From Rhizorhapis sp. SPR117 (lineage in GTDB: Bacteria; Pseudomonadota; Alphaproteobacteria; Sphingomonadales; Sphingomonadaceae): a stretch of 64,000 nucleotides of DNA. Within the stretch, counting starts at the first letter, position 1. Every line of letters starts with the position of its first letter. The DNA lies in assembly GCF_021742065.1 (NCBI RefSeq), contig NZ_JAKKIE010000003.1, positions 103,105 to 167,104 of the forward strand, written 5' to 3'. The notes below the pieces were generated by a model. It did not search any database. It was not told the origin of the DNA and saw only the letters and a list, made by a program, of their open reading frames with translations. Shown here piece after piece: positions 26,240-34,367 of this stretch. The translations under genes and the position numbers were made by a program.

Positions 26240-26864
26240 CGTCATGGACGAACTGACTTGGGAGCCGAGCGTCGACCACGCCGATATCGGCGTGGCCGTG
26301 ACCGACGGCGTGGTGACACTTTCCGGCTATGTGAAGAGCTATCCGGAGAAGCTGGCGGCCGAGAAGGCGGCGCGGCGCGTGGCCGGCGTCAAGGCGATCG
26401 CCGAGGAGATCAAGGTGCGCTTCGCGTCGGATCCGAAGACGGCGGATCATGAGATTGCCAAGCGCATCCTCGACATGTTCGCCTGGAATGTCTCGATCCC
26501 GGACGACAAGATCAAGGTGAAGGTCGAGCATGGCTGGGTCACGCTTACCGGCACCGTCGACTGGTATTATCAGAGCGACGAAGCCCGCAAGGTCGCCGGC
26601 AAGATCACTGGCGTGATCGGCGTCGGCAACCAGATCGAGATCAAGCAGCACGTGCCGACCGCCCACGATGTCAAGGACCGGATCGTCGCCGCCTTCAAGC
26701 GCCAGGCCAACCTCGATGCGGCGACTGTGACGGTGCTTACCGACGGCGGCAAGGTGACGCTGGGGGGAAAGGTCAAGGCGTGGAACGAGCGCCAGATCGC
26801 CGAACGCGCCGCGTGGGCCGCGCCCGGCGTCGTTCGGGTGGAGGACAATATCGTCGTCGCCTGA
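26211..26864 (+). CDS. Triple BON-domain protein
   Basis: The 217-residue protein contains three BON domains, at about 2-70, 78-148 and 150-217. Each has the glycine-rich VTLSGYV, VTLTGTV or VTLGGKV strand followed by a helix rich in Ala/Lys and an I-V-N strand (VKAIAEEIKV, VIGVGNQIEI, VVRVEDNIVV). BON domains bind phospholipid or support osmotic-stress resistance. There is no signal peptide. AAAGGAGACCGCAA before the ATG is a strong ribosome binding site. It overlaps the kinase gene and is very likely co-transcribed with it. Confidence 0.88.
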   Translation: MTSDSQLQRDVMDELTWEPSVDHADIGVAVTDGVVTLSGYVKSYPEKLAAEKAARRVAGVKAIAEEIKVRFASDPKTADHEIAKRILDMFAWNVSIPDDKIKVKVEHGWVTLTGTVDWYYQSDEARKVAGKITGVIGVGNQIEIKQHVPTAHDVKDRIVAAFKRQANLDAATVTVLTDGGKVTLGGKVKAWNERQIAERAAWAAPGVVRVEDNIVVA

Positions 26865-26922
26865 TCCCCGTGCGGGGATATCAGCTTGCAACGGTCGCGA
26901 GGAATGTCTGGCGACCGTTGCA
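26864..26922 (+). terminator. Two tandem hairpins after the BON gene
   Basis: The first stem is ATCCCC/GGGGAT (26864-26869 and 26874-26879), overlapping the stop codon. The second is a perfect 12-bp stem TGCAACGGTCGC/GCGACCGTTGCA (26887-26898 and 26911-26922) with a 12-nt loop. No T-run follows, so they may stabilise the mRNA end rather than terminate intrinsically. Confidence 0.45.
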
Positions 26923-27237
26923 GGCCGTCCGGCCGAGGCGAAGGTTGCCGCGAGCCATGACCTCATGGCGGTCGATCAGCTTGGCGCCCGACCGTGCAAA
27001 CAAAATCGCGTCCGACCATGTGCCGACCCTAGAGACGGTCCATTGTCGCAAGGGAAGGACCACCGATCGAACGTCCGGCGCTGCATCTGCGGCGGATTGC
27101 ACAAGCCGACGCTCGCACGCGCCGCCGGGGCCTGGCCGCCTCGTGCAAGGAACCAGATCTGGAACTGGCCCGCCAACTCGCTCATTCTCGTCACGGGCGA
27201 TGTCCCCGGCTTGGGCGACCGAACAGGGAGAATATTG
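26923..27237. other. Gap between the hairpins and the HdeD-type gene
   Basis: About 315 bp with no reading frame of coding quality on either strand and no clear TACGTA-type site. The frame of the next gene is open upstream, but that part is arginine/proline-rich without a good start. Confidence 0.4.
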
Positions 27238-27792
27238 ATGGCCGCGAAAAACTGGAACCTCGAGCCTGGCCTTGCCCAGGGCACAGGATGGGGCTGGATC
27301 CTCGCCTACGGCATCCTGCTGGCGATCGTCGGAATAGTGGCCCTGCTCGAGCCACTTGCGACAGGCCTTGCCACCGGCCTGTTTATTGGCTTCGTGCTGC
27401 TGAGTGGTGGCGTTCTCGGGCTGGCGGCTGGCTTTTCCGGGAAGGGCTGGCGCAGCCGTTGGCTCGACATCGTCCTGGGGCTGCTCTCGCTCGCCCTCGG
27501 GCTGCTTGTCCTGTGGCACCCTTTTGCGGGCGCGTTCTCGCTCGTCTGGTTCATCGCCGTCTGGCTGATCGTCGGCGGCGCGCTTGAGATTTCAACCGGC
27601 TTGGGAGGAGCACATCACCGGGGCTGGCTCGTCTTCCTCGGGCTGATCGACATCGCCCTCGGCGTGATCCTGTTCTTTGCAGGGCCGGCCAGCGCGCTCA
27701 TCTTTCTGGCGTTCATCATCGGTACGAGCTTTATCTTTCGGGGCGTGTTCCTCTGTATCTTTGCGCTGCGCCTGCGAAAGCTCGCGGACTAG
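27238..27792 (+). CDS. HdeD family membrane protein
   Basis: The 184-residue protein has six hydrophobic helices in three pairs, each with the DUF308-like repeat: GILLAIVGIVALLEPL, WLDIVLGLLSLALGLLVLWH, and LGLIDIALGVILFFAGP. HdeD in enteric bacteria is an acid-stress membrane protein; here the role is unknown. AGGGAGAATATTG before the ATG at 27238 decides the start. The C-terminus is basic (RLRKLAD). It faces the GNAT operon across a 236-bp gap in which nothing else was seen. Confidence 0.85.
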   Translation: MAAKNWNLEPGLAQGTGWGWILAYGILLAIVGIVALLEPLATGLATGLFIGFVLLSGGVLGLAAGFSGKGWRSRWLDIVLGLLSLALGLLVLWHPFAGAFSLVWFIAVWLIVGGALEISTGLGGAHHRGWLVFLGLIDIALGVILFFAGPASALIFLAFIIGTSFIFRGVFLCIFALRLRKLAD

Positions 27793-28028
27793 CAGCGACC
27801 GGTCTGAGCGCGGTACGATAATCACATACGAGGCGCCGTCCGCTCGGTCGCGCCAGATCGTCCCGGTGGCTTGCTTCGGCCAGAGCCCGGTGGATGATCA
27901 TCGCGTGTCTGTGACATTGTCGAGTGCATGATCGGCGTCAGGCGATTCCGTATAGCTTGCCTACGGTTTGCGTGGACGCTGACACGCTCCGCCAGTCGAG
28001 GGCGGTGCATCCTGTCCTGTCTCACACA

Positions 28029-28559
28029 TTATCCGCCGGACGCCGGGATCTCGAGCGTCCTCCTTACGATCACCAGCGTCGGGTCTCCGGGGCACTCCTC
28101 CACCGTGAAACCGACGTCGCGTTCCACTTCGATCGCCTCGTGATTGGCGCGGCTTTCGAGGGACTCGATCACCTGAACGCCGCGCTGCCTCGCGTGCTCC
28201 GCTACGAAAGACAGCAAGGTCCAACCGATGCCACGACGCTTGTAATCGGCGTCTACCGAGATCGCGACCTCGCCGCGCTTGCCCTCGGCATCGAGGGCAA
28301 GCATCGCCGTGGCGACAGCTTTGCCATTTGCGGCGTCGAACGCGATGAAGCTTTCCGGGTTTCCGTGATCGATGGCGGTCATGGCGCGCAGCTGCTCGGG
28401 TTTCACTTCGTTGATCCCACTCAGGAAGCGGAACCGCAGATCCTCCTGGCTCACATGATGGAAGAGTTCATCCAATATGGAGATATCGCCAGGACCCGCC
28501 GGACGAACGGACAGCCGTAGGCCTGTTCGCGTTTCACATTCAAATGCCGAGCCGGTCAT
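28029..28559 (-). CDS. GNAT family N-acetyltransferase
   Basis: The 176-residue protein shows the GNAT core: LRLSVRPAGPGDISILDELF at the start, EVAISVDADYKRRGIGWTLL (acetyl-CoA motif RRGIG), and VIESLESRANHEAIEVERDVGF. ELFHHVSQEDLRFRFL resembles GNAT modules found in protein lysine acetyltransferases. Its ATG overlaps the acetate kinase stop, so it is translated with the acetate operon. A role in acetylating or sensing acetate metabolism enzymes is plausible but inferred. Confidence 0.85.
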   Translation of the reverse strand: MTGSAFECETRTGLRLSVRPAGPGDISILDELFHHVSQEDLRFRFLSGINEVKPEQLRAMTAIDHGNPESFIAFDAANGKAVATAMLALDAEGKRGEVAISVDADYKRRGIGWTLLSFVAEHARQRGVQVIESLESRANHEAIEVERDVGFTVEECPGDPTLVIVRRTLEIPASGG

Positions 28560-29767
28560 GATCTCGCCTTTCCGTCAAGAAGTGAGCCCGAATTGAGCAC
28601 GTTCAGCATATGGATTGCGATCATCCGCTCCTCGTCGGTTGGAATGACGCGGACCGCGATCCTGCTGTTCCCGGCACTGATCACCGGCGTATTTCGCGCA
28701 TTGCTTTCCGGATCGAGCACGATGCCGGCCCAGGCGAGGCGTTCGCAGATCGATGCACGAACAACCGGATCATTTTCACCGATGCCGGCGGTGAAGACCA
28801 AACCGTCCAGTCCCTCGAGCGAGGCAATGAGCGCTCCCGCCTCGCGCGCCGCGCGCCACGCAAAGAGCTCGACCGCCTCGGCCGCACGCGGATCCGAGCT
28901 GCCGTGCAGCGCGCGCATGTCGCTCGAGACTCCGGACACGCCGAGCAAACCCGATTTGTTGTAAAATAGATCTTCGACCTGAGCGGGGCTCATCCCGATC
29001 TGGGTCTCAAGGTGGAGCGCGACGCCGGGATCGATGCTGCCGCAGCGCGTGCCCATCATGAGACCGTCGAGCGCGGTGAAGCCCATGGTCGTATCGACGC
29101 TCTTTCCACCGCGGATCGCGCAGAGGCTGGCGCCGTTGCCGAGGTGCGCGGCGATGACCCGGCCGCCGGCGAGCGGCGGGTCGAGCTCGGCCAAGCTGCG
29201 CGCGATATATTCGTAGGAGAGACCATGAAAGCCATAACGACGTATGCCCCGGTCATGGAGCGCGCGCGGTATGGCGAGGCGAGCGGCTATTTCCGGCATG
29301 TCGTGATGGAAGGCAGTGTCGAAGCACGCCACCTGTGGCAGGCGGGGCTGGAGTTTCGCGATCGCCCGGATCGCGGCGAGATTATGGGGCTGGTGGAGCG
29401 GGGCGAGCGGACAGAGCGCCTCGAGTTTCTCCAGCAGCGCATCGTCGACCAGGCGAGGGCTCGCGAATTCGGTGCCCCCGTGAACGACCCGATGCCCGAT
29501 CGCGATCACCTCGTTATCGCCGAGATGGCCCGCCGACCATTCGAACAGGTCGGCGAGCAGGGCATCGTGCCCGAGCGAGGCACCGTCCTTCCACGACCGC
29601 TCGACAAGGACTTCTCCTCCTGTCGCCCGCCCGACAAGATGCGGCGCGACGCCGATGCCCTCTATCTTGCCTCCGGCAGAGAAGCGCGGCGCGCCTTGCG
29701 GGTCCATGGTGAAGAGCGCGAATTTGATGCTCGAAGAGCCCGAGTTGAGGCTGACGACCGCCTTCAT
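28556..29767 (-). CDS. ackA: Acetate kinase
   Basis: The 403-residue enzyme converts acetyl phosphate and ADP to acetate and ATP. Family motifs are complete: VVSLNSGSSSIKFALF, GHRVVHGG, FDTAFHHDMP, RRYGFHGLSYEYIA, HLGNGASLCAI, DTTMGFTALDGLMMGTRCG and FTAGIGENDPVVR. Length is normal. It overlaps the phosphotransacetylase gene upstream and the GNAT gene downstream by 4 bp each, so the three are one coupled unit. Confidence 0.96.
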   Translation of the reverse strand: MKAVVSLNSGSSSIKFALFTMDPQGAPRFSAGGKIEGIGVAPHLVGRATGGEVLVERSWKDGASLGHDALLADLFEWSAGHLGDNEVIAIGHRVVHGGTEFASPRLVDDALLEKLEALCPLAPLHQPHNLAAIRAIAKLQPRLPQVACFDTAFHHDMPEIAARLAIPRALHDRGIRRYGFHGLSYEYIARSLAELDPPLAGGRVIAAHLGNGASLCAIRGGKSVDTTMGFTALDGLMMGTRCGSIDPGVALHLETQIGMSPAQVEDLFYNKSGLLGVSGVSSDMRALHGSSDPRAAEAVELFAWRAAREAGALIASLEGLDGLVFTAGIGENDPVVRASICERLAWAGIVLDPESNARNTPVISAGNSRIAVRVIPTDEERMIAIHMLNVLNSGSLLDGKARS

Positions 29768-31188
29768 GCGCTTGCCGCCTGAGTGACCCCGGGCGCCGCC
29801 TTGGTCGCTGCACGGGCCATCAGAACGGCGACGGCGCAGGAGGCAAGGCGGGTGCGCAGGCTGTCTGCGCGGCTCGTAAGGATGATGGGAACGCGTGCTC
29901 CCAGGACGATCCCCGCAGCGTCGGCGCCGCCGAGAAATGTCAGCTGCTTGGCGAGCATATTGCCTGCCTCGAGGTTGGGTACGATGAGGATCTCCGCCTT
30001 GCCGGCGACGGGCGAGGCAATACCCTTTTCGTTTGCCGCCGCCTCACTGATCGCATTGTCGAAGGCGAGCGGCCCATCGAGCACGCCGCCTGTGATCTGG
30101 CCGCGATCAGCCATCTTGCAGAGCGCGGCCGCATGGAGCGTGGACTGCATGTCCGAATTGACCGTTTCGACAGCAGAGAGAATCGCGACCTTTGGCGTCT
30201 CGATCTCGATCACATGAGCGAGGTCGATCGCGTTGCGAACGATGTCGGCCTTTTCCTCAAGCGTCGGTGCAATGTTGATCGCCGCGTCGGTGATGATCAG
30301 CGGCGTCGGATGACCCGGGACATCCATGATATAGGCGTGGCTGATCCGCCGTTCGGTTCTGAGGCCGGCGGCGGAAGGCACGATCGCGCCCATCAATTCG
30401 TCGGTGTGGAGCGACCCCTTCATCAGCAGCTTCGCCTCACCCGCCCGGACGAGCGCGACCGCCTTGGCAGCGGCATCATGGCTGTGATCTGCGGCCACGA
30501 GCCGAAGGAACGAAATGTCCTTGCCCGCCTCCTCGGCCGCCTGACGGATCTTCGCCTCCGGACCCACAAGGATCGGAACGATCAGATTGGCCTCGGCCGC
30601 CTCGATCGCGGCGAGGAGCGCCGCCGCGCTGCACGGATGCGCGACGGCGGTCGCGACCGGCTCGCCCCCGGCTGTCTTGTCGATCAGCCGACGATAGCGG
30701 TCGTGGTCGGAAAGGCGCACATCGGGAAGCGTCGCGCGTGGCCGGCGGACCTTTTGCGTCGGCGCCTTGACCTCGGCCTCCCCGAGAATGACGTCCTCAC
30801 CATTCTGGTTGGCGCACCGGCAATCAAGGACGACTATATGATGTTCGGCCCGCTTTTCGGTGACCGTCACCGAGGCGGTGATCGTGTCGCCCAGACCGAC
30901 CGGCCGTGTGAAGCGCAGCGATTGGCTCAGATAAATTGCACCCGGTCCCGGCAGTTCGGTGCCGAGCACGGCGGAGATCAGGCCGCCGCCCCACATGCCA
31001 TGCGCGATCACGTGGCGGAACATGTCGGTCGCGGCGTAAGCCGAATCGAGCACTGCCGGGTTCACGTCCCCCGAGACGAGCGCGAAAAGCTGGATGTCCT
31101 TTTCGTCCAACCTGCGCGTGAGGCTCGCGCGATCGCCAATCCGGATCTCGTCGAACGTCTTGTTCTCGATCATCGCATCGTCAGCCAC
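29764..31188 (-). CDS. MaoC hydratase-domain / phosphate acetyltransferase fusion
   Basis: Of 474 residues, the first 140 or so form a MaoC hotdog domain (FDEIRIGDRASLTRRLDEKD, LFALVSGDVNPAVLDSAYA, IAHGMWGGGLISAVLG). Residues from about 160 are a phosphotransacetylase (AAIEAAEANLIVPILVGPEA, LLMKGSLHTDELMGAI, HAYIMDVPGHPTPLIITDAA, LDGPLAFDNAISEAAA). The PTA part makes acetyl phosphate from acetyl-CoA for the acetate kinase next to it. The MaoC part could hydrate or dehydrate (R)-3-hydroxyacyl-CoA, the PHA precursor. It begins 3 bp after the phaC stop. Confidence 0.92.
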   Translation of the reverse strand: MADDAMIENKTFDEIRIGDRASLTRRLDEKDIQLFALVSGDVNPAVLDSAYAATDMFRHVIAHGMWGGGLISAVLGTELPGPGAIYLSQSLRFTRPVGLGDTITASVTVTEKRAEHHIVVLDCRCANQNGEDVILGEAEVKAPTQKVRRPRATLPDVRLSDHDRYRRLIDKTAGGEPVATAVAHPCSAAALLAAIEAAEANLIVPILVGPEAKIRQAAEEAGKDISFLRLVAADHSHDAAAKAVALVRAGEAKLLMKGSLHTDELMGAIVPSAAGLRTERRISHAYIMDVPGHPTPLIITDAAINIAPTLEEKADIVRNAIDLAHVIEIETPKVAILSAVETVNSDMQSTLHAAALCKMADRGQITGGVLDGPLAFDNAISEAAANEKGIASPVAGKAEILIVPNLEAGNMLAKQLTFLGGADAAGIVLGARVPIILTSRADSLRTRLASCAVAVLMARAATKAAPGVTQAASA

Positions 31189-31191
31189 CGC

Positions 31192-32952
31192 TCAATGCTC
31201 CAGCACGTAGAGCCCGGGCGCGTCGGCGATCGGCCCATAACCCTTGTCCGACGCGCCCATCGGCGGCGGCGCGACGGGATTGCCGGACTGGCGGTCAAGC
31301 CACTCGCCCCATTCGATCCACCATGAACCGTGCTTCTGCTCGGCTCGCGCCGACCATTCCTCCGGGTCGTAGGAGATGCCGTCGGGTTCGCGGGTGAGCA
31401 CTCGGTATCGGCGGCCCTTGTGACCGGGTTCCGAGACGATGCCGGCATTGTGGCCGCCGCTCGTCAGCACGAAAGTGATCTCCGCGCCGGTCAGCAGATG
31501 GATCTTGTGCACCGAACGCCAGGGCGCGACATGATAGCGTTCGGTGCCGACCACGAACAGCGGCTTGCGGATCGCCGAGAGGCTGATCGTCCTTCCCTCG
31601 ACCTTGTACCGGCCCTCGGCAAGATCGTCGTCGAGGAACAGGCGCCGCAGATACTGGCTGTGCATCGCGTAGGGCATGCGCGTGCCGTCGGCGTTCCAGG
31701 CCATGAGGTCGTTCATCGGCTCGCGTTCGCCCATCAGATAGGTGCCGAGCACGCGCGACCACACCAGGTCGTTGGACCTGAGGATCTGGAAGGCGCCACC
31801 CATCTGGCTGCTGTCGAGATAGCCGCGGCTCCACATCATGCTGTCGAGCAAGTTCAACTGCGCCTCGTCGATGAACAGGCCGAGCTCGCCGGGCTCGCTG
31901 AACTCGCTCTGGGCGGCGAACAGGGTGACGCTGGCGAGGCGGTCGTCGCCGTCGCGCGCCATCGCAGCCGCCACGATCGAAAGCAGCGTGCCGCCGAGGC
32001 AATAGCCGACCGAATGGATCGCGGAGGCGCCGGTGATCGCAGTGACTGCTTCGAGCGCGGCCATCGGCCCCATTCTTCTATACGCTTCCATGTCCAGGTC
32101 GCGGTCGGCGCTGCCGGGATTGTGCCAGGAGATCATGAACACGCTATAGCCTTGGCCTGTCAGCCATCTCACCAGAGAATTCTCCGGAGACAGGTCCAGG
32201 ATGTAGTATTTCATGATCCAGGCCGGCACGATCAGCACCGGCTCTGGCCGCACCTTCTCGGTCGTCGCCTCATACTGGATGAGCTCGATCAGCTGGTTGC
32301 GATAGACGACCTTGCCTTTGGCGGTCGCGACATTGTCGCCGACCCGGAACTGCTCGGCGCCAACATCCGGCAGGCCCCGCACGGTGTGCTGGATATCCTC
32401 GAGCAGATGCTTGAAGCCCTCGACGAGACATTGGCCGCCGGTTTCCAGGATCTTCCTTTGCAGGACCGGATTGGTGGCAAGGAAGTTGGAGGGCGCAAGC
32501 ATGTCGAGCATCTGTCGCGTGGCGAACTCGACCATCGCTTCATGATGCCTGGTGACGCCGTGCACGTCCGTGGTCGCCGCATGCCACCATTGCTGGCTGA
32601 GCAGGAAGGACTGGCTGATGAAATTAAACGGTGCCTCGTTCCAGGCCGGATCGGAAAATCGGCGGTCCTGCGGCAAGGGCTCGATCGCGAGCGGGGCCTC
32701 AGCGTCGCCGGTGCTGCGGAGGGCATAATCGAAGAGTCGCGCATATTTACGGGCGATCTTCGCGCCGAGCAGCAGGGTCTTCCCGGGCGAAATGGCGAGG
32801 TGGATCCCCCAGTCGGAGAAAGCCTGGACGATGGTCGCGGGCGAAAGCCCGGACGTCAGCTGAGCAATGGCGGCGACCGCGGCGCGGTCGAATGTCTCAG
32901 CGAGGCCATCCAGCGGATCGGGGGGCGATGGCGCTGCGGCAGGGCTGGTCAT
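31192..32952 (-). CDS. phaC: Class I-type polyhydroxyalkanoate synthase
   Basis: The 586-residue enzyme polymerises (R)-3-hydroxyacyl-CoA. The lipase-like box GYCLGG places the catalytic Cys at 318. Asp422 lies in WNADGTRMP and His501 in SGGHNAGIV. The PhaC N-terminal region (FNFISQSFLLSQQWW, HHEAMVEFATRQML, SNFLATNPVL) is also present. CAGGAGCCTTCTGC before the ATG at 32952 is a good ribosome binding site. It heads a leftward operon phaC, maoC-pta, ackA, GNAT, with a TACGTA site 58 bp upstream. No phaE or phaR subunit gene is nearby, which fits class I. Confidence 0.94.
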   Translation of the reverse strand: MTSPAAAPSPPDPLDGLAETFDRAAVAAIAQLTSGLSPATIVQAFSDWGIHLAISPGKTLLLGAKIARKYARLFDYALRSTGDAEAPLAIEPLPQDRRFSDPAWNEAPFNFISQSFLLSQQWWHAATTDVHGVTRHHEAMVEFATRQMLDMLAPSNFLATNPVLQRKILETGGQCLVEGFKHLLEDIQHTVRGLPDVGAEQFRVGDNVATAKGKVVYRNQLIELIQYEATTEKVRPEPVLIVPAWIMKYYILDLSPENSLVRWLTGQGYSVFMISWHNPGSADRDLDMEAYRRMGPMAALEAVTAITGASAIHSVGYCLGGTLLSIVAAAMARDGDDRLASVTLFAAQSEFSEPGELGLFIDEAQLNLLDSMMWSRGYLDSSQMGGAFQILRSNDLVWSRVLGTYLMGEREPMNDLMAWNADGTRMPYAMHSQYLRRLFLDDDLAEGRYKVEGRTISLSAIRKPLFVVGTERYHVAPWRSVHKIHLLTGAEITFVLTSGGHNAGIVSEPGHKGRRYRVLTREPDGISYDPEEWSARAEQKHGSWWIEWGEWLDRQSGNPVAPPPMGASDKGYGPIADAPGLYVLEH

Positions 32953-33337
32953 GCAGAAGGCTCCTGGATCGGCGGTGTCCCATCATCGCTTTGCGTGCAC
33001 GCGCGCGCACTACGTAATTGCACTGCCCCGTCTCGAACTCCCGGCGTGCGGCTCATCCGGGGCGTGCTCGCGCGGCTGCGTCGCCGCCGCTCCGCGAACA
33101 GGGGCCGCAAACGCCTCGAACGCCATGTCCGCCCGGACGCTTGGAAAGAGCAAGAACTGGAACTCTGTGCTTCCCTTCTGCGATGGACACGAAAGACGCC
33201 CGCCCAGATATCTGGCGGCGGGAGTTCCGCGCGCGGGTAGCACTTCTCTCCTTGATGGCGGTCAAATCGGCCGCTGTGAGCGGACATTCCGGCGGCGGCC
33301 GATTCTGAGCCGACCGCGGCTTGCACGGGTGATTTCT
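32953..33337. other. Intergenic region upstream of phaC, 385 bp
   Basis: It contains the TACGTA site at 33011. Several frames are open on both strands, but all are arginine/proline-rich and none has a convincing start. Confidence 0.4.
33011..33024 (+). promoter_or_regulatory. FixJ-like motif core TACGTAATTGCACT upstream of phaC
   Basis: It has the perfect TACGTA core 58 bp before the phaC start. The right half is weak in both orientations. Confidence 0.4.
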
Positions 33338-34138
33338 TCAGTGCCCGAGCACCAGCGGCAGGTTGCTCTTGTTCAGCATCCGCTTGGTGACGCCGCCAAA
33401 CGCTTCCAGCAGGCGGCCGTGGCTATAGGCCCCCATCAGCACATAGTCGGCCTGCCAAAGCGCCGCTTCCTCGGCAATCAGCGCATCAGGCGCGTGCAGG
33501 CCATCGTCGATGATCTTGACGCTCGCATGGATGCCGTGGCGGGACAGATATTCGGCCGCTTCGGTGGGTTCGGTCTTCTCGGCGCCATCGCGGGCCATGA
33601 AAATGTGGACATTGGATGCAAGCCGCAGAAGGGGCACGCACACGCGCATCGTGTCAGCCGCAGATGCCTGGCCATCCCAGGCGATGAGCGCGCGACCCAC
33701 GGCGTTGAACCGATCCAGCTTCTCGGGGACAGCGACGATGGGCTTGCGCGCATGCATCACTATCCGGCTGGCGATCGTACGCATATCGGGGAGAGGATAT
33801 GCGTCGAGCGTCCGATTGAGCACGATCAGATCGGCGAGCGTCGCCGCCTCGAGGACGCAGCTGGCGATATCACCGGTGGCATCGGCCCAATCCCAGGGAA
33901 CATCTTCGCGCGAGAGGCGCTCCGTCAGGGCAGCCTTGTTCTTCGCCTCGTTCTCCCGCTCATCGGTCAGCATCACGGCTTCACCAAAGCCCGCATAAAT
34001 GTCGCCCGCGACTACGGGGGATTGCGTGACGTCGATGCAGGTCAGATGGCCATCAAGCGCACGTGTCAGATCGAGCGCCGCCTGCAGTCGGGCTTCCTGC
34101 CCCTCGTCGTCGTGAACCAGCAAAAGAATGTTTTTCAT
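33338..34138 (-). CDS. Universal stress protein, two-domain
   Basis: The 266-residue protein has two UspA-like halves: MKNILLLVHDDEGQEARLQA to about 145, and VGRALIAWDGQASAADTMRV to the end. The second ends with the nucleotide-binding pattern VLMGAYSHGRLLEAFGGVTK RML. It is clearly different in sequence from the other stress protein at 16111. GGAGGCGACC before ATG 34138 fixes the start, four codons inside a longer frame. A degenerate FixJ-like site lies 53 bp upstream. Confidence 0.88.
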   Translation of the reverse strand: MKNILLLVHDDEGQEARLQAALDLTRALDGHLTCIDVTQSPVVAGDIYAGFGEAVMLTDERENEAKNKAALTERLSREDVPWDWADATGDIASCVLEAATLADLIVLNRTLDAYPLPDMRTIASRIVMHARKPIVAVPEKLDRFNAVGRALIAWDGQASAADTMRVCVPLLRLASNVHIFMARDGAEKTEPTEAAEYLSRHGIHASVKIIDDGLHAPDALIAEEAALWQADYVLMGAYSHGRLLEAFGGVTKRMLNKSNLPLVLGH

Positions 34139-34191
34139 GGTCGCCTCCATCGCAATGGAACGAGGCTATCGACGGCGCCTGACTCAGAATA

Positions 34192-34205
34192 TGCGTGACT
34201 ATACC
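34192..34205 (+). promoter_or_regulatory. Degenerate FixJ-like motif TGCGTGACTATACC
   Basis: It lies 53 bp upstream of the stress protein start at 34138. It deviates at two positions of the TACGTA core. Confidence 0.35.
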
Positions 34206-34367
34206 TATGGGAGACGTTCTCGCGGCGGCCGCAGTGCACCCTGGACGGCTACGCTCACGCCTACCGCGACAACGCGGTCTCATGTCGCTCCGGCGGTCAG
34301 GCAGGTACGCAGACCTGCGATCTCCCGGCCATGAGCTTCGCTCCCAGCAGGCGCTCCCGACCGGCCA

